This document shows, one piece after another, positions 34,701-46,106 of a stretch of 64,000 bases of DNA. Numbering within the stretch: position 1 is the stretch's first letter; each line of letters opens with the position of its first letter. Position numbers and translations under genes: made by a program. This DNA comes from Archilochus colubris (lineage: Eukaryota; Chordata; Aves; Apodiformes; Trochilidae): contig CM041084.1 of assembly GCA_023079485.1 (NCBI GenBank), forward strand, positions 129,220,792-129,284,791, written 5' to 3'. The notes beneath the pieces are model-generated. The model ran no database searches and was not told the DNA's origin. It was given only the letters and a program-made list of their open reading frames with translations.

Positions 34701-35798
34701 TGAATATATAGGCCTAAGTGTTGTTGTACTGTTTTCCAGCACTTATAAGAGCATTCCTTTGGATGTTGACCTGTTTTGAGAACAGGAAACTGTATTAAAC
34801 CTGCTCTGCATTTATAAGTCCTTATAATTTCCTTCCCCACTCCATTTAATTTATTCAGCATTTAGCCTACAGTTGATGGTTTCTGTTTTTCAGCAAAATC
34901 TTCTAAAGATAAAGAACAGTGCAAATGTGAAAACCTTGTGACGTTCCAGAACTATGCAACCAATGAAGTTAGAAAACTCACACAGAGATATATCCTTTCA
35001 GAATAATTGCTTCTTACATATAAGAGGCAAGCTAAAAGAAATGCATCAAGAAATGACAATGCATCAAGTCTAAGCTGCCTCCATAGCTCATTAGTGTAAT
35101 GAGAAGTACTTAACAGACATTAATCTCAAAGAAGCAAGGCTTTTCAGACTTGAAATCTGCCTTCCCCTCACAGAAAGGACCAAAATATTAGTAAGGATCT
35201 TAAAATTCAGTAATCCCCAACAGTAACACTTTCAGGGACAGGTAAGAAATGACTGCTCAAATGCAAGAGTAACACTGCTTTGGGTTATTTCTTCAGATGG
35301 CTTCAAAGTAGCATTTACTGATTACAGGAGTCAGAAGAGAGGTGTTCCTCTTCTGAACTTCTTGGTAAAGAACCAGATGCAGCGAGTCATTTAAACAATA
35401 CTCCAAAAGGAGAAATTCAGAGGACTTGAAGTCTGATTAATTTTGCATGAACAGATACACAGATAAAAGTTGTGGTTTTAAAGTGCAGTAAGATTACTAC
35501 ACAGAGCAGTGTAACACAACTGTTAATGAATGGGGCTTCACACAGCTTTTGAGAAGCTGCTGGTTTTGAGAAGCTGATGAAACCAGAACAAGATAATGTG
35601 GGGGAGTATTATATCAGAAACTATTGGGAATCGAAGAGGGTAAAAAAGAGGAGGAACAAGAACACGTTTATGGACCACAGCAACAGCTGACACTGTTTTA
35701 CTGTTAATGCATACCATCATTGCTCTTTCCTTAACTTTTGTCTACTGGAAGAAATGACAAAGAGAATGGAAGACTTGGAAAGCAGGCTAAAACACTGA
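4670..35798 (+). CDS. MATN2: Matrilin-2, 3' part of gene (EGF array, vWA2, coiled coil)
   Basis: Spliced gene; the 5' end lies upstream of the window. Matrilins are secreted extracellular-matrix adaptor proteins that oligomerise through a C-terminal coiled coil and bridge collagens and other matrix proteins. Joining the exons listed separately gives one open frame of about 850 codons: 14 EGF-like modules, a vWA domain with the MIDAS motif DGSKS and a later T and D (GSMTG, FTDGR), a linker with the HYKYLFED motif, CKC, and a coiled coil ending RLKH-stop. All junctions before the stop are phase 1, so any EGF exon can be skipped without breaking frame. The vWA2, linker and tail match human MATN2 as I recall it closely. 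Human MATN2 has ten EGF modules, so this copy is expanded. The nested coordinates include large introns with CR1 insertions and three dead EGF exons that must be skipped. Confidence 0.95.
6399..7090 (-). mobile_element. CR1 LINE, 5'-truncated, reverse strand
   Basis: The 3' end lies at the low coordinate ('tcatagaatggcttcagctg' with 'aaaggaacttaaagatcatg', the reverse complement of a CR1 end). Reading the minus strand, the C-terminal reverse-transcriptase region is visible as [15 protein letters not shown], then the [20 protein letters not shown] block, then [20 protein letters not shown]. Frameshifts separate these pieces, so it is not active. Confidence 0.92.
11413..11438. repeat. (TA)n microsatellite
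   Basis: Alternating TA tract of about 12 units about 220 bp upstream of an EGF exon of MATN2. Confidence 0.95.
11662..11784 (+). CDS. MATN2: MATN2 EGF-like exon (array unit 2)
   Basis: 123-bp exon, acceptor cttag, donor gtgagt, phase 1-1. It encodes [17 protein letters not shown], then [20 protein letters not shown], with all six EGF cysteines. Confidence 0.93.
11785..15646 (+). other. MATN2: MATN2 intron containing a dead EGF exon
   Basis: 3.9-kb intron with no CR1 recognised. It contains the EGF relic at 13,199-13,307 and a 10-bp direct repeat of 'aaattatgca' near 14,562-14,580. Confidence 0.75.
13199..13307 (+). pseudogene. MATN2: Dead MATN2 EGF exon (relic 1)
   Basis: One frame reads [22 protein letters not shown], split here as HDCEFKCV and [12 protein letters not shown], an unmistakable EGF core. 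The module is broken: the first cysteine block is shortened to LQHDC and the start is out of phase with the acceptor. A frameshift follows the CECHPGY block. The donor has changed to 'aaatgag' where the intact units have 'aagtaag'. By order and sequence it is probably the lost counterpart of the EGF unit that precedes the VDHC unit in mammals (inference). Confidence 0.8.
15647..15769 (+). CDS. MATN2: MATN2 EGF-like exon (array unit 3, VDHC type)
   Basis: 123-bp exon, acceptor catag, donor gtaagt, phase 1-1. Reads [17 protein letters not shown], then [16 protein letters not shown]. This matches the sixth EGF module of human matrilin-2 as I recall it (VDHCA, EQLCLN, NEDLKTC), which anchors orthology of the array. 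Confidence 0.94.
16302..16424 (+). CDS. MATN2: MATN2 EGF-like exon (array unit 4, last VDYC type)
   Basis: 123-bp exon, acceptor ctacag, donor gtaagt, phase 1-1. Reads [17 protein letters not shown], then [17 protein letters not shown]. The RSDGKTC ending matches human EGF7 as I recall it. Downstream of this point the module type changes to KDxCKS. Confidence 0.94.
17320..18243 (+). mobile_element. CR1 LINE, 5'-truncated
   Basis: Sense-strand CR1 carrying the 3' end of the reverse-transcriptase frame: [47 protein letters not shown], then [20 protein letters not shown]. The frame is interrupted, including by a short internal duplication around 17,745-17,790. It ends in tandem 'attctatg' units at about 18,221-18,243, the CR1-type tail. 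Confidence 0.95.
18244..18630 (+). mobile_element. CR1 LINE fragment abutting the previous CR1 tail
   Basis: Begins immediately after the ATTCTATG tail of the upstream copy, inside the CR1 coding region ('agtttggagacaaggaggct'). It runs to a degenerate 3' end near 'cccttccagctgaaatg'. It is of a different subfamily from its neighbour and resembles the copy at 2,640-3,060. Confidence 0.85.
19340..19462 (+). CDS. MATN2: MATN2 EGF-like exon (array unit 5, first KDxCKS type)
   Basis: 123-bp exon, acceptor cccag, donor gtgagt, phase 1-1. Reads [17 protein letters not shown], then [17 protein letters not shown]. It is the first unit of the amplified block. Confidence 0.94.
19629..19751 (+). CDS. 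MATN2: MATN2 EGF-like exon (array unit 6)
   Basis: 123-bp exon, acceptor cccag, donor gtaagt, phase 1-1. Reads [17 protein letters not shown], then [17 protein letters not shown]. The preceding intron is only 166 bp. Confidence 0.94.
20113..20235 (+). CDS. MATN2: MATN2 EGF-like exon (array unit 7)
   Basis: 123-bp exon, acceptor ctcag, donor gtaggt, phase 1-1. Reads [17 protein letters not shown], then [17 protein letters not shown]. The donor is slightly off consensus but is shared with unit 14. Confidence 0.93.
20330..20456 (+). pseudogene. MATN2: Dead MATN2 EGF exon (relic 2)
   Basis: Acceptor ttccag is intact and the first half reads [17 protein letters not shown]. After SYI, nine bases that encode C-Q-C in the sister unit at 20,113 are missing. 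A stretch of about 13 bp ('ggattgtattga' and 'ggattttgtattga') is then duplicated, and an in-frame TGA follows at 20,416-20,418. The donor GT is replaced by AT ('aaacataag'). Splicing or translation of this unit is therefore not expected. Confidence 0.9.
20669..20791 (+). CDS. MATN2: MATN2 EGF-like exon (array unit 8)
   Basis: 123-bp exon, acceptor cctag, donor gtaagt, phase 1-1. Reads [17 protein letters not shown], then [17 protein letters not shown]. Confidence 0.94.
20792..22094 (+). other. MATN2: MATN2 intron within the EGF block
   Basis: 1.3-kb intron, the longest inside the amplified block. I saw no EGF remnant, CR1 or other recognisable element in it. Confidence 0.7.
22095..22217 (+). 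CDS. MATN2: MATN2 EGF-like exon (array unit 9)
   Basis: 123-bp exon, acceptor cccag, donor gtaagt, phase 1-1. Reads [17 protein letters not shown], then [17 protein letters not shown]. Confidence 0.94.
22311..22433 (+). CDS. MATN2: MATN2 EGF-like exon (array unit 10)
   Basis: 123-bp exon, acceptor tttcag, donor gtaagt, phase 1-1. Reads [17 protein letters not shown], then [17 protein letters not shown]. The upstream intron is 93 bp and the downstream one 90 bp. Confidence 0.94.
22524..22646 (+). CDS. MATN2: MATN2 EGF-like exon (array unit 11, Gly lost)
   Basis: 123-bp exon, acceptor ttgcag, donor gtgagt, phase 1-1. Reads [17 protein letters not shown], then [17 protein letters not shown]. 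The glycine normally two positions after the fifth cysteine's CHE (HEGF) is lysine here. The last base is t instead of the usual a, which changes the residue at the junction. Confidence 0.92.
22824..22946 (+). CDS. MATN2: MATN2 EGF-like exon (array unit 12, Gly lost)
   Basis: 123-bp exon, acceptor ctcag, donor gtaagt, phase 1-1. Reads [17 protein letters not shown], then [17 protein letters not shown]. The conserved glycine of HEGF is aspartate, so two neighbouring units both lack it. Confidence 0.92.
23149..23271 (+). pseudogene. MATN2: Dead MATN2 EGF exon (relic 3, nonsense)
   Basis: The unit keeps the exact 123-bp length and an acceptor (tccaag). It reads [17 protein letters not shown], then [10 protein letters not shown], then an in-frame TGA at 23,250-23,252, where sisters have GGA, GAA or CAA, followed by DRKTCR. 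It also has HSC for HGC, an extra cysteine (DSCTCQC) and a weak donor (gtagct). Skipping it leaves the frame intact, so the gene need not be affected. Confidence 0.88.
23397..23522 (+). CDS. MATN2: MATN2 EGF-like exon (array unit 13, 126 bp)
   Basis: Acceptor tctcag, donor gtaagt, phase 1-1, but 126 bp long. Reads [17 protein letters not shown], then a run of asparagines encoded by repeated aac (NNNNSSYSC), then [17 protein letters not shown]. The extra codon lies between cysteines 3 and 4. Confidence 0.93.
23681..23803 (+). CDS. MATN2: MATN2 EGF-like exon (array unit 14, last before vWA2)
   Basis: 123-bp exon, acceptor cctag, donor gtaggt, phase 1-1. Reads [17 protein letters not shown], then [21 protein letters not shown] replaces the usual GKTC but all cysteines are kept. 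Confidence 0.93.
23804..25837 (+). other. MATN2: MATN2 intron before vWA2
   Basis: 2.0-kb intron. No EGF relic, CR1 or other recognised element. The 75- to 90-codon open frames here have no motif. Confidence 0.75.
25838..26251 (+). CDS. MATN2: MATN2 vWA2 domain, first exon
   Basis: 414-bp exon, acceptor ttcacag, donor gtaagt, phase 1-1. Begins [20 protein letters not shown], contains [33 protein letters not shown] and [13 protein letters not shown]. The DGSKS, T and D residues form the metal-ion-dependent adhesion site. Near-identity with human matrilin-2 in these stretches as I recall it fixes the gene as MATN2. Confidence 0.97.
26252..29263 (+). other. MATN2: MATN2 intron inside vWA2
   Basis: 3.0-kb intron splitting the vWA2 domain. 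It contains one CR1 at 28,515-29,058 with a long open frame. The remainder is ordinary AT-rich sequence. Confidence 0.85.
28515..29058 (+). mobile_element. CR1 LINE 3' end with intact ORF2 C-terminus
   Basis: 5'-truncated CR1 with an uninterrupted 148-codon frame (28,527-28,973). It starts in [15 protein letters not shown], continues [20 protein letters not shown] and ends [21 protein letters not shown] short 3' UTR ('gttggactagatgatctttc') and two ATTCTATG tail units follow. The undamaged frame suggests a younger insertion than the other copies. Confidence 0.95.
29264..29416 (+). CDS. MATN2: MATN2 vWA2 domain, second exon
   Basis: 153-bp exon, acceptor aatctag, donor gtattc, phase 1-1. Encodes [20 protein letters not shown], then [19 protein letters not shown] and the closing QICE. 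This completes the vWA fold, and the C is the domain-closing cysteine. Confidence 0.95.
31290..32083 (+). mobile_element. CR1 LINE, 5'-truncated
   Basis: Sense-strand CR1. Visible pieces: [20 protein letters not shown] start, [73 protein letters not shown] stop after LERRRL and a frameshift break the frame. It ends in two ATTCTATG units near 32,068-32,083. Confidence 0.95.
32165..32845 (+). mobile_element. CR1 LINE, 5'-truncated, second copy in tandem
   Basis: Starts about 80 bp after the previous CR1 in the same orientation. Encodes [40 protein letters not shown], then after frameshifts the [20 protein letters not shown] block and [16 protein letters not shown] remnants. Ends at about 'ggctgattctatgatc'. 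Confidence 0.93.
34548..34658 (+). CDS. MATN2: MATN2 linker exon
   Basis: 111-bp exon, acceptor cctgcag, donor gtaatc, phase 1-1. Encodes [20 protein letters not shown], then [12 protein letters not shown]. It matches the unique region of human matrilin-2 between vWA2 and the coiled coil (pattern I.I.D...C.N.AV..YLFE), as I recall it. Confidence 0.93.
34894..34989 (+). CDS. MATN2: MATN2 coiled-coil exon 1
   Basis: 96-bp exon, acceptor tttttcag. Encodes [20 protein letters not shown], then EVRKLTQR. The CKC pair forms the interchain disulphides typical of matrilins, and the heptad pattern begins after it. The exon ends directly before ATATCCTTT, a U12-type donor. Confidence 0.96.
34990..35745 (+). 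other. MATN2: U12-type AT-AC intron of MATN2
   Basis: 756-bp intron starting ATATCCTTT (34,990-34,998), the exact U12 AT-AC donor consensus, and ending TCTAC. The branch-site element TTCCTTAAC lies at 35,727-35,735, 11 bases from branch A to the last intron base, with no polypyrimidine tract needed. Splicing here joins CAG AGA T to TG GAA, giving QRLEEM in frame. A minor-class intron splitting the coiled coil is a known matrilin family trait. Confidence 0.96.
35746..35798 (+). CDS. MATN2: MATN2 last coding exon
   Basis: Encodes [16 protein letters not shown] then TGA at 35,796-35,798. It completes the C-terminal coiled coil that trimerises or tetramerises matrilins. Human ends in a similar ALENRLRYR, as I recall. 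Confidence 0.95.
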
Positions 35799-36082
35799 TG
35801 AAAAGTTTAAGTGTATACTACACTGTTTATTTATACATACGAATCTGTCAGAGCTATTTTCGTAAACTGGTTAAAAAGTAACAAATCCTTGTTCCTGAAG
35901 TTGAAAAGATTATTTTGGATCCGTGCATCTACGTATTGTTGTCTTGCATTGGCTGCTGATAAGAAATGTTGAAAATTTTATATATGTAAGCAATTCAGCT
36001 ACTATCAAGAACTCTAAGCACAACTAAGCAAATAAAATAAGCTACGCAAAATAATAAAATGCTGTTATTTTTTGAAGTGAAA
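35799..36082 (+). other. MATN2: MATN2 3' UTR with polyadenylation signals
   Basis: AT-rich 3' UTR with AATAAA at 36,031-36,036 and another at 36,053-36,058. The cleavage site is likely near 36,075. The end is inferred from the signals only. Confidence 0.65.
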
Positions 36083-37697
36083 CTTGTGTTTTTAAGTCAT
36101 TTTAGGGTAAAAGTTTATTTGGTTTGCTTTTATTTCCCCCCTTCACTTGGCTAGTATTTCAAGCACCCTAGTTGTGTTGATATAGTTCTATACATACACA
36201 TCTATATAAGAACAGAACAAGTGGGGCAGCATTTACAGTGATCAGGTTTCAGTTTTTCAAACAAGTAAACTGCTGAAATCAGCTCAAAGCAAAAAATACA
36301 AACTTATGTTTGTGTTGAAACTGTGATGAAAGTGAATGCACAAAGGGGGAAGTCTGCCAGACTATCAGGGTATCAAATGCAGAGTTTCAAGTATTTTGTC
36401 TTGCCCCATCCACACCATCTAACTTCTCCCTACCATTCCTTGGTCAGCATTTGGTGATTCTCCAACTTTTCTGAATGCAGATAGTATTTAACTGCAGAAT
36501 TGTTCTTTGGGCAATACAAGTAGCTCTGCCCACTCTTGTCACTTAGACATAACAACAGCAAATTGCTTCCAGCCATTCAGGCCAGCTAAAGTGCCTTGAA
36601 GTTTTACTCCTTTCCCATGGCAGCAATGGCACACGTCAGGTAGCTTTAATTTCACAGTGACAGCAGTATCTACACTCTCTGGAACTGGTGGTTCCATCTG
36701 ATGATTGGACTGATGATGATTTAACTGATGGTTAAATCTGTGGTTTAACAGGCAGAGTCACCAGCACTCTGTCCTTTGCTTTGACACACAGATTTACCTC
36801 TCCAAAGAGGTAAAGATCTCCAAATGGAAACACATAACACTTCAAACAGTCTACACCAGAAGCAGCAGTTGTTGCAACAAAACTAGATTAAATGCTCTCA
36901 GATAAGCTAATGAAAGCTCATGGATACATGACAGCAAGTTTGAAAAAGATATGCTGAGTTTTGGCATATTTGTCAAAGAGGACACAAGTTCTGCAAGGAC
37001 ACCAGTACCTACTGATTTTCATTAGGTGTTCCTTTTACCACGTCAGCAAAGTACTGACACCTCAATTAATAAGCACTGGTCATAAGGAATATCCTGCACT
37101 CATGCAATCCAAGATACCAATGTCCTCAGTGACTTGGGAACACCAAGTCATCTGTTTCTAATGTAGCATCTTCAAAAAAATTACACAAATGGACTAACTT
37201 AAACTCAGCTTTGAGAAGACAACTGGTATCTTAGAGAAAGTATGATGTGATACATGGTGTGTAGCAGCTGTCCTATTTGCCATCTGACAGACATGTATTA
37301 TTTTGGAAGGAAAAAGACAAATGGGATAATTTGCATTAGTACTTAGTGATTGACTTAGTAAAAACAGCATGAATTTTCTTAGTGTAAGTAAACCCTCTGG
37401 GGTCCTCCACTGACATCCCAAATTTGCTACTGAACCTCACATAATTTGTGTTTGCATCAGCACCCCAAAACCAAAGGAAACCCTTGTATGCTGGCATCTG
37501 GCACCACACTTGCCATGATCAAGTCTTGCTCTGCTTACCTCTCAAGATTCACAACTTCTGGATAAAGAAACAGGCAAGTTTTGTCCTGTGAAGGGTTTTT
37601 TTTTAACAGAACAGGAAACACAGTAGTGGTAATGAATCTTCATTTATATACTTTGTTCCCTAAAACCAGCAAAGGTATGATACAAATTTTTCTTAAA
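36083..37697. other. Convergent intergenic spacer MATN2-RPL30
   Basis: 1.6 kb between the 3' ends of two convergent genes. No repeat, exon or RNA gene recognised. Confidence 0.7.
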
Positions 37698-37744
37698 ACA
37701 GATTTGTAACCAGTTTTATTGTAGAAATAACACCTTTACAGCAT

Positions 37745-41716
<3,972 letters not shown>

Positions 41717-41926
41717 GTTGCTGCCTTGCGTCGGGTCGGGCGGTAACTGGAACAGAGGGGTGAACGGGGGGTGGGGAGGAAGGGGTTAGCACCGAGCAGC
41801 GGACCCCCCGCCCGCCCCCGCCGCCGCCCCGGCCGCCCCCCGCTCACCGGAGTCGCGCCGCCAAGATGGCCGGGCCGCCAGAAAGGACCCAATTCTCACA
41901 CGGCATCGCGGATACCGCCGCGGGAA

Positions 41927-41938
41927 CTCTCGCGAGAG
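41927..41938. promoter_or_regulatory. RPL30: CGCG palindrome (TCTCGCGAGA element)
   Basis: CTCTCGCGAGAG, about 45 bp upstream of the inferred TSS. TCTCGCGAGA is a known CpG-island core promoter element, reported to be bound by BANP and earlier linked to ZBTB33/Kaiso. Binding here is inferred. Confidence 0.75.
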
Positions 41939-42004
41939 CCGCGAAAAGCCCCCAAACCCCTCCCTCCCGCCACCAAGGCGCAGAGTCCCAAGGAGGGGGC
42001 GGGA

Positions 42005-42149
42005 GGCGGGGCCTGGTGCGGGATGGGAGGAGCCTGGAGGGTAAAGGGGCGGGGCCTGGTGAGGGATGGGAGGAGCCTGGAGGGCAAAGGGGCGGGGCCT
42101 GGTCGGGGATGGGAGGAGCCTGGATGGCAAAGGGGCGGGGCCGGAGGGG
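42005..42149. repeat. 43-bp tandem repeat with GC boxes
   Basis: Three near-identical 43-bp units begin at 42,021, 42,064 and 42,107. Each contains GGATGGGAGGAGCCTGGA and then AAAGGGGCGGGGCC, a consensus Sp1 GC box. A partial unit (GCGGGGCCTGGT) precedes them. The array sits 120-265 bp upstream of the inferred RPL30 TSS. Confidence 0.93.
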
Positions 42150-43325
42150 GGCGCGGGGCGGGACCGGGCGGGGGGCGGGGCAACGCGGCCGCCATACCGG
42201 GAGCGGCTGAGGGGAGTGGGGGGGTTAGTGCTGGGAGGCTCCGGTAGCCCTTCTGTGGGCTGTACGTTTTCCCGTGTTTGACAAAGCGATTTTAAATGCG
42301 CTTTTCCCGTCATAGGTTTGTGGTAGGCTCCAGGTGCTGCTGAAGGAAGCCCCTTGTAGGGAGTCCGAGGGGCTTAAGCCTACCAGCCCCTGCGGGGGTG
42401 TCACTGCTGTCACAGGGCAGATGGAAAATTACCGTTCTGGGAAAATAAATCTCTTCGGCGTCACAAGCCACTGGAGCGATAGAGACGCGTCCTGGTCTGA
42501 CCACGTTTTGCTGCTGTGTAAGCGCTGAGCGCTTGGTTTGATTCAGAAAATAACGGGTTAAAATGTAGAAGGGCAGATAGCGAGGCCCTATCACTCCACT
42601 CATTTATCTTTGTAACAGATAACAGGAACAATGTACAGCTGAGCATTAAGCAGGCAGAAAGCACTTTTGCTGTCTGGAGCCCTGCTAACTCAGCAAAGGT
42701 GAAAAGGGCACCCTGAGGAAGACTCGGAGCCTTCCTCCAGAAGACTCCTGCCCGTCACCACCAGGGGACGGTGGGCATGCGGAGATGGATGCAAACTTAT
42801 TTAATGCTGATTTGAATAACCTCGCTTCTTGTATGCATATGCATGTTTCTGTAATACATATGTATAGCTTTGTGTGATAAATAGCTACCTGCATTTAGCT
42901 GCGGTGTGCAGGTTAGGAGGAGAGATCCCCCTGGCACCCGGCGTTTCAGCCAGCATCCCGCTTTATCACCTTCCCTGGGTGGGCAGGTTTGTTTCCACGC
43001 ATCAAGTTTCTGTAAAGCTGCAGCACCTTTGTTTCACCAGGCCTGATGCTGCCTGCTTGCAGCTCCGGGGTTTGCTGGGGCAATGTCACTGCTCTCCTGC
43101 CTGGCTGCGTGGTGGCCTTGGCCAGCAGGAGGGCAGCCCCGTCCTCTGCTGCACTGGAGTCATGGTGTAGGGAATCTCCTGCCAGCCATGGGCCATGTGT
43201 GTCCATGAAAATCGTCTTGCTGGACACACATGAGCTGGCTGTGAATGTGGCTGACATGAGGTTCCCAATGTCAGGCTAGGAACAGTTGCATTCAATCCCA
43301 TAGTGGTGCCCAGCCTAGAACAGAG

Positions 43326-43525
43326 TCTTAGAATGTCAAGTTGGAAGGGACCTCTAGGATCATCTGGTCCAGCTCTTCAACTACTATTGTTTGTATTGAT
43401 ATGTCTCAGCACACTGTCAAGGGGAGACTTAAATCTTTCCAAAGTGGGAGAATCCACCACTTCCCCTGGGAGACCATTCCAATGTCTGACTGTCCTCATA
43501 GTGAAAAATTGTCCTCTTGCATTCA
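43326..43525 (-). mobile_element. CR1 LINE 3' fragment
   Basis: Reverse complement of a CR1 end: 'agttggaagggacctctagg', 'atcatctggtccagctcttc', then 'gggagaccattccaatgtct'. About 200 bp and old. Confidence 0.85.
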
Positions 43526-45705
43526 AATAGAAAGAATATGGGGATCACCCTGGCAGCAAGGGACACAGAGCAAAGTCTGAAGCCTTTCTCTGCTTACCCT
43601 CTGTCTGTAGGTATCAGCAGGCAATGGGTATCCCTCAGGACTTGCTCCTTGTCAGAGCCACTGAGTGCCTGAGATGGTAACAGGTATTGATCTGCTACCA
43701 ACAACCAACCAGGAGGTGTTGGGTGATTTGTGTGATGTCATTAAGGAGGGGGCTTTCAGGTTGCAATATCTGCTGAAGCCACTGCAAGGGGAAGGCAAAA
43801 TATCTATAGCTATCCTTCAGATGCCAGAGGCCACGGACTAATCCTGAAAGACAAGATTCAATTCAAAAAAGACTGACCTTTTCAAAAGCTAGGCCTACAT
43901 TTTTATTTTACCAATAGGACCGGAGGACACTGTTTTGATGGGATAAAAATATGCATAAACACAGTCCTGTTCTTCCTTACATTTTCAGTTCCGTCAAAAT
44001 CACAATTACACAACATTTTGTGAACACCTGCAGCCATTATTTTCTCCTTTTGCACTTGTCAGAGCTATTAAAAGTGACAGACTGTGTTCTCTGATAATCA
44101 TCACATTTACAGCAAATGCAAACACATTTATCTGATTTTCACAGGGTCATGCACCAAACTATCCCCTGTACTGTAAAGCATTCAAATGCAGCTGCTTGTT
44201 TCAGATTGCTGGGAATTGCTCAGTAATGCACAGCTCTGGTGGATCTGGATTCAAACCTCTCCTTGGGCACCCTTTCAGCAGCTTTACAATGAGAAAGGAA
44301 GGAAGGAAAGAAAAGAGCTGTATAAGAAAATTTGCCAAATGCATAAATGTTCATTAGGGAACAGGGAAAACCTTTAGGTTAAATATTGCCTGTGGCTGCA
44401 CAGCTTGGGCTTATTTTCAGCCAACAAAAAGGGTGCTAAGGAGTATGTGTATATGCACACACATATCTACATATAAATACATACATTTGTATACTTATAT
44501 GTGTAGCCAGCTTAAAGTGCCAATACAAGATACTTGATTTTCTTGAGGACCAAATTGTGCAGAAATTGACAGTGGCAGATTTCTAAAGACGGTAATTAGT
44601 CTGCTAAGATCTGCAGATTGCCTCCTTTCCAAGAAATTACAGTGCATGTCCTAGGAACTAAGTTTCAAGGTCATGGGCATCCCAGGTGAAACAGAAATAG
44701 CTGTTTCAGAAGGCAGTTCTCTGAGGTTCCTAAACTGGCATCACAGAGCAGCCTTCAGTGGAACTATGCAAATTTGCATCAATGTCAGGTTTGGCTTGAA
44801 CTGTGTGCCACAATAAACAATTTAGAATATTTTATTGCCTGGTCAGGGTTGGCCTTTCTGTACAGAATAGCCAAAGAGTTGAGAAAAGGAGTCACAGTTT
44901 AAAAAAAAACCCTCATTATTAATATAATATTCTGAAAAGTCTACTGTGATTTGGAAAGTCCCAAGATTTGGGTCTATCAGAAAATAGATATAAATTTAAT
45001 AGCTTCAGTAGGAAACACATAAAAAATATTCAAAATTATTAGCAGCTAGTGAGCTCTGGAATGAGTTAATCAAGTTTATCATGTAGTAGTGTCTTGGGAA
45101 CTTAAAAAATTGCCAGGTCCTTAGAAAAATCTTAACAAAGTTTGCCTTTTTGTAAGTGTATTTGTTGGACAGAGGTATTTGCTGCTTTACCTCTGGAGAT
45201 AGAGCTATCCCTGAACACTCCCGATTTACATTCTATTTTAATTTCACTATTTATTTTCCCAAATAAAATAATTTTCCTCATTCAGGATGATTGTTTAGCT
45301 TTTGGTAGAGGTTATTTTTAGCCTTCAATTGGGGCAGTACCAGGGTGGTTCAGATTAGGGAAGGCAGGGAGTCTGTGAAGAGGTCCCCCTGCTGGATCAT
45401 TTGCAGTCATTCTGGGGGCTCTGAACACTCAGTGATTAATAGCTCTGCTGTAGCTTGTGTTCCCATTCCTCCTCACCCGCTGCCCCTGATTTCTGCTTCT
45501 GCCTGTCACACCCAGGAACCTCCCCTCATTTTCAGTCTCACACTTTTGTTTCACTTCCCCAACCCTGAGTCTCCTGATCCCAAAGCTCCTCATCCTGCAT
45601 CATCACTGGAAGGTGCATGGCACTCACTACCCCTTACCGTGGCCCACAGGTGTGCCAGGTGATACACACCAGCTACAAAGCAGAAATTAAAAGTGTGAGC
45701 CTCAC

Positions 45706-46106
45706 CGGCATCAGCCCCAGCTCTGTCTTGGCCTCAGTGGTGTTTGCTTCAATATACAGAAGCTGGAAGAAGGGAGCATACACCTCTTTGGGTTTGCCAG
45801 TGAACTCTTGATATACATCATCATGTGTAACATCTCCCTATGGTAAATCCATGGTGTTACCACTTTTGGTGGAAAGGTGATCATCTTGGTGCTCCCAGCA
45901 AGGCAGGACAGTGTCATAGGCAGCTGTGGAGCATCACGTTACCCCACAGGAACCTGGTTGTGCTGAATGATCTGCAGAGGGAACATCATGTCCAAGCCTC
46001 ACCTGGTACATGGCACTACACTGACAGACTGAGGTGCAGCCTGCTCCTGCCATGGCCCTATCTATGCCCATCTCCATCACCAGCTCTGTTGTGTCCAGTC
46101 TTCCCA
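45706..46106 (-). pseudogene. Unidentified decayed coding-like stretch
   Basis: The minus strand reads in one frame from 46,106 to 45,706, broken by two stops (a TGA and a TAG). Pieces include GRLDTTELVMEMGIDRAMAG, CTSVCQCSAMYQVRLG and, from 45,837 to 45,706 without a stop, VTHDDVYQEFTGKPKEVYAP then FFQLLYIEANTTEAKTELGL. The last piece is flanked by AG and GTGAGG, and the first by a tttcag acceptor. The amino-acid composition is protein-like, but I do not recognise the family. It could be a dead gene, a repeat-derived relic or chance. Confidence 0.35.

Noticed and set aside
41771..42313. Long frames on both strands in the RPL30 CpG island
   Set aside because: These arise from GC-rich, repeat-containing DNA with few stops; the protein composition is Pro/Gly/Arg low complexity with no start context.
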